Shown: positions 8,769 through 18,326 of the stretch, one piece after another
How the letters are laid out: every line of letters begins with the position of its first letter
Position numbering within the stretch: the first letter of the stretch is position 1
Source of the DNA: Pedobacter sp. WC2423
GTDB lineage: Bacteria; Bacteroidota; Bacteroidia; Sphingobacteriales; Sphingobacteriaceae
NCBI RefSeq assembly: GCF_040822065.1
Contig: NZ_CP162005.1
Coordinates: forward strand, 992,001 to 1,056,000
Length of the DNA stretch: 64,000 nt
Reading direction: 5' to 3'
The notes under the pieces: generated by a model
The model's input: the letters and a program-made list of their open reading frames with translations, nothing else
What the model was told of the DNA's origin: nothing
The model's database searches: none
Translations under genes and position numbers: made by a program

Positions 8769-9419
8769 TTAAGGTGCTAATCTGTTAATTGTCCATACGC
8801 CGTTAACGCTGGTATAAGTGATCCTGTCATGTAAACGGCTCGGACGTCCCTGCCAGAACTCCAGGTGTGCCGGCTTCAATACATAACCTCCCCAGTGCTC
8901 AGGACGCGGGACCTCTGTTTCCTGATAAGCCGCAGTCAGCTCTTTTACCCGTTCTTCCAGAATTTCACGATCAGGAATAACAGTGCTCTGTGGTGATGCG
9001 CTTGCTCCAATCTGGCTGCCTTTTGGGCGGGAGTGAAAGTAAGCTGTAGAAGCTTCTGCTGTCGCTTTGGTTACAGTACCTTCAATTCTGACTTGTCTTT
9101 CCAGTTCCGGCCAGAAAAACTGCATTGCAGCTTGTGGATTTTCCTGAAGATCTTTACCTTTTTTACTGTTGTAATTGGTAAAAAAAACAAAACCATCTTC
9201 ATCAAATCCCTTTAAAAGGAGAATTCTGGAAGAAGGTTTGCCTGATAAATCGGCTGTAGCCAGAGTCATTACATTAGGCTCATACATTTTAGCGTCCAGC
9301 GCGTCTTTGAACCATTTTGCGAATTGTACAATTGGGTTTTTGTCGATATCTGCCTCTGAAAGTTCAGCAGCGCGGTAATCTTGTCTTAGGTTTTGAATAT
9401 TTTCTTTGGTCAGCTCCAT
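8769..9419 (-). CDS. pdxH: Pyridoxamine 5'-phosphate oxidase PdxH
   Basis: I start at the ATG giving [15 protein letters not shown] (216 residues, the family norm) rather than 23 codons upstream. The FMN-dependent enzyme oxidises pyridoxamine- or pyridoxine-5'-phosphate to pyridoxal 5'-phosphate. Typical segments are [39 protein letters not shown] and the C-terminal [21 protein letters not shown] and INRLAP. It lies 9 bases upstream of the dehydrogenase gene on the same strand, and is divergent from the AlgH gene with 50 bases between starts. Confidence 0.95.
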   Translation of the reverse strand: MELTKENIQNLRQDYRAAELSEADIDKNPIVQFAKWFKDALDAKMYEPNVMTLATADLSGKPSSRILLLKGFDEDGFVFFTNYNSKKGKDLQENPQAAMQFFWPELERQVRIEGTVTKATAEASTAYFHSRPKGSQIGASASPQSTVIPDREILEERVKELTAAYQETEVPRPEHWGGYVLKPAHLEFWQGRPSRLHDRITYTSVNGVWTINRLAP

Positions 9420-9469
9420 TTGACAAAAATAGTCTTTAGTTTTTTTAAAATTATAAGTAATTTTCCGAA

Positions 9470-10033
9470 ATGATAAGTCGATTAGCACCTTCAGCCGGTA
9501 AACTGCTTGTTTCCGAACCTTTTTTAAATGATCCCAATTTTACACGGTCGGTAGTTTTTTTAACCGAACATAGTGAATTGGGAACGCTTGGTTTTGTAAT
9601 TAATCAACCAAGCCTTGTTTTATTAGGAGAGCTGATTGAGGATATCGGCGGACCGGCTTTTCCAGTTTGTTATGGTGGCCCTGTGGCTACAGATACGATC
9701 CATTTTATCCACCGTTGTCCTGAAAAGATCTCAGGCGGAGAGGAGATCGCCAAAGGAATTTTCTGGGGAGGGAACTTTGAGAGCTTCAGCGCTTTAATGG
9801 GGAAAGGAGAACTGACTAAAGATGAGGTGAAGATTTTTGTGGGCTATTCGGGCTGGGAGGGGCCTCAGCTCAAAGCAGAGATGGAAGAGAATACCTGGAT
9901 TGTTTCTGATCAGTACGACGCTGACATGATATTTTCTGCTGATGAAGAGCAGTTGTGGAAAGAGGTAATCATCCATCTGGGACCGAAATATGCACATATC
10001 AGTAATTTCCCTAAAAACCCTAATTTGAATTAA
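9470..10033 (+). CDS. YqgE/AlgH family protein (UPF0301)
   Basis: The 187-residue protein begins [20 protein letters not shown] and continues with [15 protein letters not shown] and [15 protein letters not shown], all hallmarks of the DUF179/AlgH fold. It is cytoplasmic. The family's biochemical role is not established; AlgH was first linked to alginate regulation in Pseudomonas. There is no evidence tying this gene to the alginate locus 34 kb away. Confidence 0.93.
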   Translation: MISRLAPSAGKLLVSEPFLNDPNFTRSVVFLTEHSELGTLGFVINQPSLVLLGELIEDIGGPAFPVCYGGPVATDTIHFIHRCPEKISGGEEIAKGIFWGGNFESFSALMGKGELTKDEVKIFVGYSGWEGPQLKAEMEENTWIVSDQYDADMIFSADEEQLWKEVIIHLGPKYAHISNFPKNPNLN

Positions 10034-10060
10034 CCAGATAATCCTGATGATAAAGACATA

Positions 10061-10096
10061 AAAAAACCTCCTGCTATAATTAGCAGGAGGTTTTTT
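10061..10096. terminator. Bidirectional terminator between the AlgH gene and purE
   Basis: A perfect 16-bp stem (10061-10076 with 10081-10096) has the GC-rich core CCTCCTGC and a TAAT loop. It is flanked by six A and six T, so it can stop transcripts from both convergent genes. Confidence 0.92.
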
Positions 10097-10103
10097 GTAT
10101 AGT

Positions 10104-10592
10104 TTAAGATTCTAACTCAGCAGCAGATTCTTCCACTTTTTTCCTCAATTCATCTTTATATCCCTGCATTTTAACAGCAAGTGCATGATCAGCGGTAGAT
10201 AAAATCTGTACAGCAAGCAGGCCCGCATTTTTAGCTGCATTCAAAGCTACTGTAGCTACAGGGATACCATTAGGCATCTGTAAAATAGATAAAATAGAAT
10301 CCCATCCATCAATACTATTAGAACTCTTTACTGGAACACCAATAACTGGTAAAACAGTAATTGATGCAACCATACCTGGTAGATGCGCAGCGCCACCAGC
10401 GCCAGCAATAATCACTTTAATTCCTCTTGAAGCAGCTTCTTTTGCGTAGCTGAACATTCTATCCGGTGTACGGTGTGCTGAAACAACCGTCATTTCAAAT
10501 TCTACTCCAAATTCCTTTAAAATATCAGCAGCATCGTTCATGATATTTAAATCAGACTTGCTACCCATAATTATGCCTACTTGTGCGCTCAT
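10104..10592 (-). CDS. purE: N5-carboxyaminoimidazole ribonucleotide mutase PurE
   Basis: The 162-residue class I PurE contains [14 protein letters not shown], the catalytic segment [10 protein letters not shown] and [11 protein letters not shown]. It converts N5-CAIR to CAIR in de novo purine synthesis. Its start codon overlaps the purK stop by one base (TAATG), indicating translational coupling. Confidence 0.97.
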   Translation of the reverse strand: MSAQVGIIMGSKSDLNIMNDAADILKEFGVEFEMTVVSAHRTPDRMFSYAKEAASRGIKVIIAGAGGAAHLPGMVASITVLPVIGVPVKSSNSIDGWDSILSILQMPNGIPVATVALNAAKNAGLLAVQILSTADHALAVKMQGYKDELRKKVEESAAELES

Positions 10593-11731
10593 TAAGATAT
10601 TACTTTTAGTGTTTCTTTGATTAAATTTGCCTTTTCAATAGCAGCTTCCCTGTTTTGATCTACAATGGTGATATGCCCCATCTTGCGGAAAGGCTTTGTA
10701 TACTTTTTACCATAAAGGTGTACATAAACACCATCTATTGCCATTATCTTCTCTAAACCCTCATATTTTGCAACACCATCATGTCCTTTTTCTCCCAGTA
10801 CATTCAGCATGACTGCGTTATTGATTGCACGGGTATCGCCCAGTGGCAGGTTAAATACCGAACGTAAATGCTGGTCAAATTGTGATACATAATTGCCTTC
10901 TATGGTGTGGTGACCACTATTGTGAGGCCTTGGCGCAAGTTCATTGACTAATATCTCTCCATCTTTTGTGATAAACATTTCTACAGCGAGCAGTCCTGTT
11001 ATATTTAAAGCAGCAGCAATATTTTTTGCAATCAGTTCTGCTCTTTCCTGAACATGCTCAGGATAAGTGGAAGGAGAGATCAAAAACTCCACAAGATTTG
11101 CTTCTGCATTGAATTCCATTTCTACCATAGGAAAGGTTTTTACCTCACCATTGGAGTTTCTGGATACAATAACAGCAATTTCTTTTTCGAAATCAACCAG
11201 CTCCTCAATTAAACAAGGGCTGTCAAATGCATTGTCCAGATCTGCTATGTTATTAATCCGCATCACACCTTTACCGTCATAGCCATCTTTACGCTGTTTA
11301 AGCATATATGGAAATGGAAAACTTGAATTCAGTAAGTCGTCTTTGGTATTGGCCAGCTGAAAAGGGGCAGTAGGAATATCATTTTCTTTAAAAAATTGCT
11401 TCTGAATACCTTTATCCTGGATTAAACGGATAACTCTGGCTTGTGGAAACACCATTTTACCCTCTTTCTCCAATTGTTCTAAAGCCTCAATATTTACCTT
11501 TTCAATTTCAATAGTAATTACATCTGCTTTTTTGCCAAACTTATACACTGTATCAAAATCAGTGATAGATCCGCATTCAAAGTAGTTTGCCAGATGCTTG
11601 CAGGGAGCTTCATGATCAGGATCCAAAACCAGCGTAGTCAGATTGTAATTAATAGCTTCCTGAATTAACATCCGCCCTAATTGTCCACCACCCAGAATTC
11701 CTAATTTTAACTCACTTATTTGTTTTGCCAT
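10592..11731 (-). CDS. purK: 5-(carboxyamino)imidazole ribonucleotide synthase PurK
   Basis: The 379-residue ATP-grasp enzyme starts with the nucleotide-fold segment [17 protein letters not shown] and shows [28 protein letters not shown] and HLYGKK. It makes N5-CAIR from AIR, bicarbonate and ATP, feeding PurE encoded immediately downstream. It is divergent from the BaiN-like gene over a spacer of about 220 bases that should hold both promoters. Confidence 0.97.
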   Translation of the reverse strand: MAKQISELKLGILGGGQLGRMLIQEAINYNLTTLVLDPDHEAPCKHLANYFECGSITDFDTVYKFGKKADVITIEIEKVNIEALEQLEKEGKMVFPQARVIRLIQDKGIQKQFFKENDIPTAPFQLANTKDDLLNSSFPFPYMLKQRKDGYDGKGVMRINNIADLDNAFDSPCLIEELVDFEKEIAVIVSRNSNGEVKTFPMVEMEFNAEANLVEFLISPSTYPEHVQERAELIAKNIAAALNITGLLAVEMFITKDGEILVNELAPRPHNSGHHTIEGNYVSQFDQHLRSVFNLPLGDTRAINNAVMLNVLGEKGHDGVAKYEGLEKIMAIDGVYVHLYGKKYTKPFRKMGHITIVDQNREAAIEKANLIKETLKVIS

Positions 11732-11951
11732 GTCGATATGAAAAAGTTATTGTTTTACGCCTGTTTAAAATTTACCTGATAATTTGTTTATGCTTCTTTT
11801 TAGCTGCAACTTCGTCAAATTCAAATTAGGCAGGAAAGCTGCCAAAATTGAATTTAACTTTGTTTCACTGAAAAATAAGCTGTAAACAATTTTAACCTAT
11901 AAACTTAAACAGGCTTTATTTTGCACAAAAATAACAATATAAACGGATTTG

Positions 11952-13142
11952 ATGGAGGCTGATGCTATAATAATTGGAGCAGGTGCATGCGGATTGATGT
12001 GCGCAGTACAAGCTGGATACCTTGGTAAGAAGGTGATTATACTGGAAAAAGGAAGTAAAGCGGGAGCTAAAATATTAATCTCCGGAGGCGGTAGATGCAA
12101 CTATACCAATAGGTTCGCTACCGACGAACAATTCATTTCTGGAAACAAGCACTTTAGTAAATCGGCCTTCACACAGTGGACGGTTGCAGATACCATCAGC
12201 TTTTTTGAAACTTACGGGATTAATGGTAAGGAAAAAACATTGGGACAATTATTTCCGGAGGATAAGAATGCAAAAGACATTGTAGAGGTATTTACAGGGT
12301 TATGTTCAGACTTCGGACAAGAGATCAAATGCAATGCTGATGTAACTGATATTATACAAAACGACGGTTCTTATAGTGTCACTTATCAGCAATCTGGTAA
12401 AACATATACTTTAATTACTCCGAAACTGGTCATTGCTACTGGCGGGTTACCGATTCCAAAGATGGGTGCAACAGATTTTGCGTTGCGTTTTGCGCGTAAA
12501 AACGGATTAAAGATTATGGAGACTGCGCCAGCATTGGTCCCGCTGACGATTACCGGAAAAGAGGAAGACTGGTATGCACAACTTTCAGGAAATTCAGTTT
12601 TTTGTGAGGTTAGCAATGATAAAATTTCATTCGAGGAAAATATCTTGTTTACGCACTGGGGCTTAAGCGGGCCGGCTGTGCTGCAGATATCCTCTTATTG
12701 GCAGCCTGGTGAAAGTATCAATATTAATTTGCTGCCTCACGAGGATATTACAGCATTGCTTGAAGAAGAAAGAAAATACCACGGAAAGACATTATTGTCT
12801 ACCTTACTGAACAGATTTTATGCGAAGAAGTTCACCGATGCGCTGCATAAATACCTGCCAGTTGACAAACAGGTAGCCGCTTTGACGAAAACTGAGTTAG
12901 CGTTAATCCATCAGACTATTCATTGGTTTAAAGTAAAGCCAGCTGGCGATAAGGGCTATGACAAGGCAGAAGTGATGCGTGGTGGAATTGATACCAATGA
13001 GTTATCTTCTAAAACGCTTGAGTGTAAAAAAATGCCAGGCCTGTATTTTGGCGGGGAATGTGTAGATGTTACCGGATGGCTTGGCGGATATAATTTTCAA
13101 TGGGCATGGGCTTGTGGCTTTGTGATTGCACAGGGGATATAG
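11952..13142 (+). CDS. HI0933/BaiN-family flavoprotein
   Basis: ATG 11952 is preferred to TTG 11949, giving 396 residues. An FAD-binding GxGxxG (IIGAGACGLMCAVQAG) is followed by GAKILISGGGRCNYTN, the signature of the HI0933-like NAD(P)/FAD-dependent oxidoreductases. The C-terminal YFGGECVDVTGWLGGYNFQ is also characteristic. The family includes BaiN and uncharacterised reductases, and the natural substrate here is unknown. recQ starts 9 bases after its stop, so the two are probably one transcript. Confidence 0.9.
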   Translation: MEADAIIIGAGACGLMCAVQAGYLGKKVIILEKGSKAGAKILISGGGRCNYTNRFATDEQFISGNKHFSKSAFTQWTVADTISFFETYGINGKEKTLGQLFPEDKNAKDIVEVFTGLCSDFGQEIKCNADVTDIIQNDGSYSVTYQQSGKTYTLITPKLVIATGGLPIPKMGATDFALRFARKNGLKIMETAPALVPLTITGKEEDWYAQLSGNSVFCEVSNDKISFEENILFTHWGLSGPAVLQISSYWQPGESININLLPHEDITALLEEERKYHGKTLLSTLLNRFYAKKFTDALHKYLPVDKQVAALTKTELALIHQTIHWFKVKPAGDKGYDKAEVMRGGIDTNELSSKTLECKKMPGLYFGGECVDVTGWLGGYNFQWAWACGFVIAQGI

Positions 13143-13151
13143 CGCATTTTT

Positions 13152-15044
13152 ATGAACGAAACAGAGGTATTAAAACAATATTGGGGATTTAATTCATTCA
13201 GACCTTTACAGCAGGATATTATCCAGGCTGTATTGGAAGGAAAGGATGTGATGGCACTTTTGCCTACAGGTGGCGGGAAATCTTTATGTTTCCAGGTACC
13301 TGCGCTGGTAAAAGAGGGGATTTGTATTGTCATTTCGCCACTGATTGCGCTGATGAAAGATCAGGTAGAAAATTTAAAAGCAAAAGGAATCAATGCCGTC
13401 GCTATTTATGCCGGAATGGGCAAAAGAGAAATAGATATTTTGCTGGATAACTGTATTTACGGCCCTGTCAAATTTCTTTACCTTTCACCGGAACGTTTAT
13501 TATCTGACCTGGTCAGAACCAGGATCTCTTATATGAACGTTAACCTGATTGCAATAGATGAAGCTCATTGTATTTCGCAGTGGGGTTATGATTTCAGACC
13601 ATCTTATATGCAGATTACCGCTTTAAGAGAGATTCATCCTGAAGTTCCTTTTATTGCATTAACGGCAACTGCGACAGCTTTTGTAAGGGAAGATATCGTA
13701 GATAAATTAGCGCTCAGAAATCCGCAGATCTTTGTACAGAGCTTTGCGCGTAAAAACCTGAGTTACGTAGTTTTTGGGCTGGAGGATAAGCACAAAAAGC
13801 TGATTGATATTGTAACGAATGTAAAGGGGAGCGGGCTGGTTTATGTACGTAACAGACGTGAAACTTCAGAAATTGCTCTTTTTTTACAAAGAAATCAGAT
13901 AGCTGCCGATTTTTATCATGCAGGAATAGATAAAGACGAACGTTCCAGAAAACAGGAGGCCTGGAAGCAGAATAAGATCAGGATCATGGTCGCAACCAAT
14001 GCTTTTGGAATGGGAATAGATAAGCCTGATGTTCGTTTTGTAGTCCATCTCGATCTCCCGGAAAGTCTGGAGGCGTATTACCAGGAGGCGGGTCGCGGAG
14101 GCAGGGACGGGAAAAGGGCTTTTGCGGTTTTACTGGCTAATGCTTCAGATCAACTGGCATTAAAAGCTAAATACACGGATAGTTTTCCATCTGTAGAAGA
14201 GATCAGGAAAACCTATCATTATTTGGGAACTTATTTTCAACTTGCTTATGGAGCAGGGGCAGGGATTAATTTTAGTTTTGATCTGGCCGATTTCTGTAAG
14301 CGTTTTAAGTTGGGGGTAATCAAGACCATGGGCGCCTTAAAGTTTTTGGAGCATGATGGTTATATCACGCTTTCGGAAAATATATTTTTACCTTCCCGGG
14401 TGTTATTTACGGCAGGAAATGAAGATGTTTATCGTTTTCAAATTGAGAATTCAGGCTATGATCCTTTGATTAAAACGATATTGAGATCTTATGGCGGAAT
14501 GTTTGACCATTATGCTAATATCAGCGAAAGCGATATTGCAACCAAACTGAAAACCTCTTTTAACAATGTTGTGCGGCAATTGAATAACTTGCAGGATCAG
14601 GGTTTGATTTCTTATCTTCCGCAAACAGATCAGCCTCAAATGCAGTTTATATTAGCGAGGGTAGACTTATTGCATCTGGATACGGATGTAAAGTATATAG
14701 AATTGAGAAAAAAGATACAGTCTGAACAGATTCGTGCTGTATTAGCTTATGCAGATACATTTGTTTGCAGAAGTATTCAGTTATTATCTTATTTTGATGA
14801 ACCGAATGCTGACCAGTGCGGGGTATGTGATGTTTGTTTAGCGCAGAAAAGGAATGAAGACCTTGCAGAACTGGATGATAAGATCGATTTTGAAATTGCA
14901 ACACTGGTTCAAACGGAACCCCGGACACTCGATGAGCTGATTAATCAGATCAGAACCGGCACCGATCAGGACAAGCTAAACCGCATTCGCGAGCTGCTGG
15001 ATGCAGGTAAAATTAAAACAGACGGCAAAAACTATTACCTTTGA
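13152..15044 (+). CDS. recQ: ATP-dependent DNA helicase RecQ
   Basis: The 630-residue SF2 helicase has Walker A (LPTGGGKS), the DEAH box in IDEAHCISQWGYDFRP, and motif VI QEAGRGGRDG. The RQC region carries a zinc site with cysteines in FVCRS, QCGVC and DVC. The HRDC domain of E. coli RecQ is not obvious; the last 80 residues look like a different small helical tail. RecQ unwinds forked and recombination intermediates, 3' to 5'. A GIN-domain lipoprotein gene follows after 16 bases. Confidence 0.93.
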   Translation: MNETEVLKQYWGFNSFRPLQQDIIQAVLEGKDVMALLPTGGGKSLCFQVPALVKEGICIVISPLIALMKDQVENLKAKGINAVAIYAGMGKREIDILLDNCIYGPVKFLYLSPERLLSDLVRTRISYMNVNLIAIDEAHCISQWGYDFRPSYMQITALREIHPEVPFIALTATATAFVREDIVDKLALRNPQIFVQSFARKNLSYVVFGLEDKHKKLIDIVTNVKGSGLVYVRNRRETSEIALFLQRNQIAADFYHAGIDKDERSRKQEAWKQNKIRIMVATNAFGMGIDKPDVRFVVHLDLPESLEAYYQEAGRGGRDGKRAFAVLLANASDQLALKAKYTDSFPSVEEIRKTYHYLGTYFQLAYGAGAGINFSFDLADFCKRFKLGVIKTMGALKFLEHDGYITLSENIFLPSRVLFTAGNEDVYRFQIENSGYDPLIKTILRSYGGMFDHYANISESDIATKLKTSFNNVVRQLNNLQDQGLISYLPQTDQPQMQFILARVDLLHLDTDVKYIELRKKIQSEQIRAVLAYADTFVCRSIQLLSYFDEPNADQCGVCDVCLAQKRNEDLAELDDKIDFEIATLVQTEPRTLDELINQIRTGTDQDKLNRIRELLDAGKIKTDGKNYYL

Positions 15045-15060
15045 CAAACCTTGAAATATT

Positions 15061-15774
15061 ATGATGAAGAAATTATTCCTATTTAGCTTAGCGCTGCCTT
15101 TAGTTTTTACAGCATGTAAAACTAAATGTGTAGAAGATTCGGGTCTGCATTCCAGTAAAGAATTTACAGTGAAACCTTATAATGAAATTGTAGTCAACGG
15201 GCCTGTTAAATTACTGATGCGCCAGGACAGCAGTTTTAAAGTAAATATACAGGCAGATTCTAATGTAATCGGGCTGATCAAAGCTGAAGTCAATAAAAAT
15301 GGACTGGTTATTGAACTTGATCCGAAAAAATATTGCGGAAAGGATTCTATTATAGTGACCGCCGGAATCGGAGAGCTTAAAACGCTTGAAGCTAAAGGAG
15401 CGAGCCATATTTATACTTCATCACGTATCAATGTAAATGACCTTGATGTGAAGTCATCTGGTGCAACTACCATCAGCCTGGAATTGAATGCTGGTAAGCT
15501 GACGACCACTACTGATGGTGAGGCGCATATTAACCTGATCGGACAGGCAGGTGTACACCAGGTAAAGAGTAAAGGGGTAATACAGATGAACGCATTTGAT
15601 TTTATTACAGGTATTTACAACCTTGATGTTGAAGGAGTAGGTAAGCTGAATATTAATGTACTGAATGAGCTTAAAGCGAAAACTTCGGGCGCTACAACGA
15701 TCTATTATAAAGGAAATCCTAAAAAAGTAGATGAAAATAAATCTGGCGTTGCTAAACTGGAAAAAGTAAACTAG
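15061..15774 (+). CDS. GIN-domain (DUF2807) lipoprotein
   Basis: The 237-residue protein has a lipoprotein signal (LPLVFTAC, cysteine about residue 19), so it is an envelope protein. The rest is a right-handed beta-helix-like DUF2807 or putative auto-transporter adhesin head domain: repeated short strands with V-x-G/S-x-G turns such as VNGPVKLLMRQDSS, LEAKGASHIY and VKSSGATTISLEL. The family is abundant in Bacteroidota and lacks an assigned function. It follows recQ closely and may be read through from it. Confidence 0.85.
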   Translation: MMKKLFLFSLALPLVFTACKTKCVEDSGLHSSKEFTVKPYNEIVVNGPVKLLMRQDSSFKVNIQADSNVIGLIKAEVNKNGLVIELDPKKYCGKDSIIVTAGIGELKTLEAKGASHIYTSSRINVNDLDVKSSGATTISLELNAGKLTTTTDGEAHINLIGQAGVHQVKSKGVIQMNAFDFITGIYNLDVEGVGKLNINVLNELKAKTSGATTIYYKGNPKKVDENKSGVAKLEKVN

Positions 15775-15801
15775 TACACTGTAAGATCCTAATATTTATT
15801 A

Positions 15802-16530
15802 ATGAAAGTAGAATTATTTATCCCCTGTTTTGTCGATCAGTTATATCCTGAAACAGCTTTTAGTACTGTTAAACTTTTAGAAAAAGCAGGTTGTGAGGTG
15901 AGTTACAATCCCGGCCAAACCTGCTGCGGGCAACCAGCTTACAATGCTGGTTATTGGGAAGAGGCAAAAGCTACAGGTACAAAGTTTTTGAACGATTTTT
16001 CAGGTGCTAATTATATTGTAGCTCCTTCTGCTTCGTGTGTTGGGATGGTGAAAAATGGGTTTAATGATCTATTTACCAATTCTAATGTCCATAATAAATG
16101 CAGGACACTGCAGGGAAATATTTTCGAACTTTCTGATTTCCTGATTAATGTGCTTAAAAAGGATTATTTCGGCGCAGAACTGGAGGGTAAAGCTGTTTAC
16201 CATGATTCTTGCAGTGGCTTAAGGGAGTGTAAAATTAAAGAGGAGCCTCGTTTGCTGCTGGAAAAAGTTCATGGACTGGAAATGATGGAGATGAAAGACA
16301 CAGACATGTGCTGTGGCTTTGGTGGTACTTTTGCAGTTAAATTTGATGCTATTTCTTCTGCTATGGCAGAACAGAAGGTGAACAATGCCCTTGATCAGGA
16401 TGCAGATTATATTATTTCTACAGATTTATCTTGTCTGATGCATTTGCAAGGCTATATCGATAAAAATCAGCTTCCTATTAAAACTATGCATCTTGCTGAT
16501 GTTTTAGCGAATGGATGGCTTGAATATTAG
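15802..16530 (+). CDS. LutA/YkgE-like Fe-S oxidoreductase subunit
   Basis: The 242-residue protein carries the two CCG (cysteine-rich) domains: QTCCGQPAYNAGYW and, in the second half, YHDSCSGLRE and DMCCGFGGTF. It matches LutA/YkgE, part of the LutABC L-lactate oxidising complex. No lutB or lutC is next to it, so the partner genes must be elsewhere or this is a stand-alone paralogue. It is cytosolic with no signal peptide. Confidence 0.9.
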   Translation: MKVELFIPCFVDQLYPETAFSTVKLLEKAGCEVSYNPGQTCCGQPAYNAGYWEEAKATGTKFLNDFSGANYIVAPSASCVGMVKNGFNDLFTNSNVHNKCRTLQGNIFELSDFLINVLKKDYFGAELEGKAVYHDSCSGLRECKIKEEPRLLLEKVHGLEMMEMKDTDMCCGFGGTFAVKFDAISSAMAEQKVNNALDQDADYIISTDLSCLMHLQGYIDKNQLPIKTMHLADVLANGWLEY

Positions 16531-16614
16531 TTTACAATTGCGGCGTTTCAGCTTTAACTTTTTTTAACATTTCAAAACTATATTTAGCACTGTTTTTGCA
16601 GAAGCAGAGCAGAT

Positions 16615-17427
16615 ATGAGACGACTATTTATTGTGGTCATCTGCCTGATTGCATTTTCGGTCCGGGTAGATGCACAGCCTGAAAAATCAGGAACAATACT
16701 ATTTGAAAGTACTTTTGATCCGGCAGGACTGACTGCTGCAAATGGCATAAAACTCAGTAGTGAAGCTGCTGCAAGAATGCCTAAAAGTTCAGTGACCAAT
16801 TTTGAATTAAAGTTTGATCAGCTCCATGCCAGTTATAAACAGCAGGAGAATCCCAATAGCAGTACGCAAAGAGCAGGACATTATAATGGACTGGGTGTTT
16901 TTGGGGGTGGTTTTAGCCGGGATTATTATTATGATTTCCAGGCTCAACGGCTGATTCAGGCTTTTGATTTAAATGACACTCTTTTTTTAATGGAGGACAA
17001 AATGGGCTTACTGCCTGAAATGAAGTTCGGAACCGGACAAATTGTACCTGTAATTGACTATGTTAAATCCGATAAAGTGAAACAGATATTAGGATTTACC
17101 TGTCATCAGGTGATTGCTAAAACTACGGTTAAACATAAAATTATGGGAGTGGAAAAAGAAATTACTGAGGAGGCTGTCATTTGGTATACCGATGAGTTAG
17201 GTTTTAATTTTTCTCCAAATCCGGTATTGTGGACAGCGGGAGCGGTGCTTGCCATTGAAAGTAAAGGAACGCATATCCAGGCTAAGAGTATTCACTATAA
17301 AGACATCAAAGCTGAAGATATTGATTTACCAAAGATGGGTATCCTGATTAGTCAGCAACAACTCCATATCAAATTGGATTTACGCAGAAAAATGACCCGC
17401 CTTTCCAGAAATGGGTCATGGAATTGA
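16615..17427 (+). CDS. Secreted GLPGLI-family protein
   Basis: The 270-residue protein has a signal peptide ending near VDAQ. The core IDYVKSDKVKQILGFTCHQ and VIWYTDELGFNFSPNPV, then a GAVLAIE segment, match the GLPGLI family, a Bacteroidota-specific exported family of unknown function. The name motif is degenerate here (WTAGAVLAI instead of LPGLI). It appears monocistronic. Confidence 0.8.
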   Translation: MRRLFIVVICLIAFSVRVDAQPEKSGTILFESTFDPAGLTAANGIKLSSEAAARMPKSSVTNFELKFDQLHASYKQQENPNSSTQRAGHYNGLGVFGGGFSRDYYYDFQAQRLIQAFDLNDTLFLMEDKMGLLPEMKFGTGQIVPVIDYVKSDKVKQILGFTCHQVIAKTTVKHKIMGVEKEITEEAVIWYTDELGFNFSPNPVLWTAGAVLAIESKGTHIQAKSIHYKDIKAEDIDLPKMGILISQQQLHIKLDLRRKMTRLSRNGSWN

Positions 17428-17694
17428 TAACTTTCAACACTCGCTCTTAATTCACAAAGATGAATTGATTTCGGTCAAATAAAACGCAATACTCTTCCTG
17501 CTAGTTAATTGCAAAAAAGCGTTTACAAAGTTTAACTAATTTAATTGGTTTTTCAGTAAATAATCAGTCATAATTATTGCTCTCTTTTCCACCAGTGTTG
17601 ATAACATTTAGAATCTGTCTAAGCAGAATTTTGCATTTTTGAGCTCCGCTAAAATAGGTCGGCAAGAGGGCTGATTTACATAAAAACCTTCAAA

Positions 17695-17937
17695 ATGAGC
17701 ACAAAAAGAATAATCAAATTCGAAAAAGATGATTGCAGTCCATGCAATATGGTTTCAGAATATCTGGATAGAAAAGGAGTTATCTATGAAACTATTAATC
17801 CCTTCAACCAGCCAGAACTGGCCATGCAGTTCCGGGTTCGTTCGGTACCCACAGTAATTTTATTAGAACAAGAGCAGGAATTGTCCCGGGTTATAGGTTT
17901 TAAGCCGGATGAATTGTCTGTGCTTGTAGCAGTTTAA
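17695..17937 (+). CDS. nrdH: NrdH-type thioredoxin/glutaredoxin of class Ib ribonucleotide reductase
   Basis: The 80-residue thioredoxin-fold protein has the redox motif CSPC (about residues 14-17) and the cis-proline loop VRSVPTVIL. It opens an nrdHIEF operon and should reduce the NrdE C-terminal disulfide. The 267-base spacer upstream contains no gene. It holds a small AATTCA/TGAATT hairpin at 17449-17466, and I saw no clear NrdR box or -7 consensus there. Confidence 0.85.
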   Translation: MSTKRIIKFEKDDCSPCNMVSEYLDRKGVIYETINPFNQPELAMQFRVRSVPTVILLEQEQELSRVIGFKPDELSVLVAV

Positions 17938-17953
17938 ATTTCAACAAAATACA

Positions 17954-18322
17954 ATGCCGATGACCTGGATTTATTATGATAGTAAAACCGGTAACGTGGA
18001 GCGATTTGTAAACCGTTTGAAGTTACACCGTGACTGGACGATTCAAAAGATAGATGAGGCGTCAAAGCCTTTACATGAAGGACATCTGATTACGTATACC
18101 ACAGGATTCGGAGAAGTCCCGGTTTCTACTTTACGTTTTCTGGATGAAAACAGCAGTATGATCAAATCTGTCTCTTCCAGTGGAAACAAAAACTGGGGCC
18201 CCAATTACGCGAAGGCAGCTACGAGGATCTCAGATCAGTTTAAATTACCCATCCTGATGCAGTTTGAGCTTTCAGGAACAATGGCAGATATCCAAAAATT
18301 TATAGAAAAAATAGAGGGCTAA
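17954..18322 (+). CDS. nrdI: Flavodoxin-like NrdI
   Basis: The 122-residue protein contains YYDSKTGNVERFV (FMN phosphate loop), TYTTGFGEVP and SSSGNKNWGPNYAKA, all diagnostic of NrdI. NrdI supplies the oxidant that assembles the Mn(III)2-tyrosyl cofactor of NrdF. The start could also be two codons downstream (MTWIYY). It lies 16 bases after nrdH and 4 before nrdE. Confidence 0.95.
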   Translation: MPMTWIYYDSKTGNVERFVNRLKLHRDWTIQKIDEASKPLHEGHLITYTTGFGEVPVSTLRFLDENSSMIKSVSSSGNKNWGPNYAKAATRISDQFKLPILMQFELSGTMADIQKFIEKIEG

Positions 18323-18326
18323 TGAT

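Noticed and set aside
9420..9488. N-terminal extension of PdxH ([16 protein letters not shown])
   Set aside because: It would reach into the start of the divergent AlgH gene and make the protein 23 residues longer than the family; MELTKEN is the expected start.
17596..17604. TGTTGATAA, complement TTATCAACA, close to a DnaA box, upstream of nrdH
   Set aside because: Only one site with a mismatch to TTATCCACA and no cluster; not enough to claim DnaA control.
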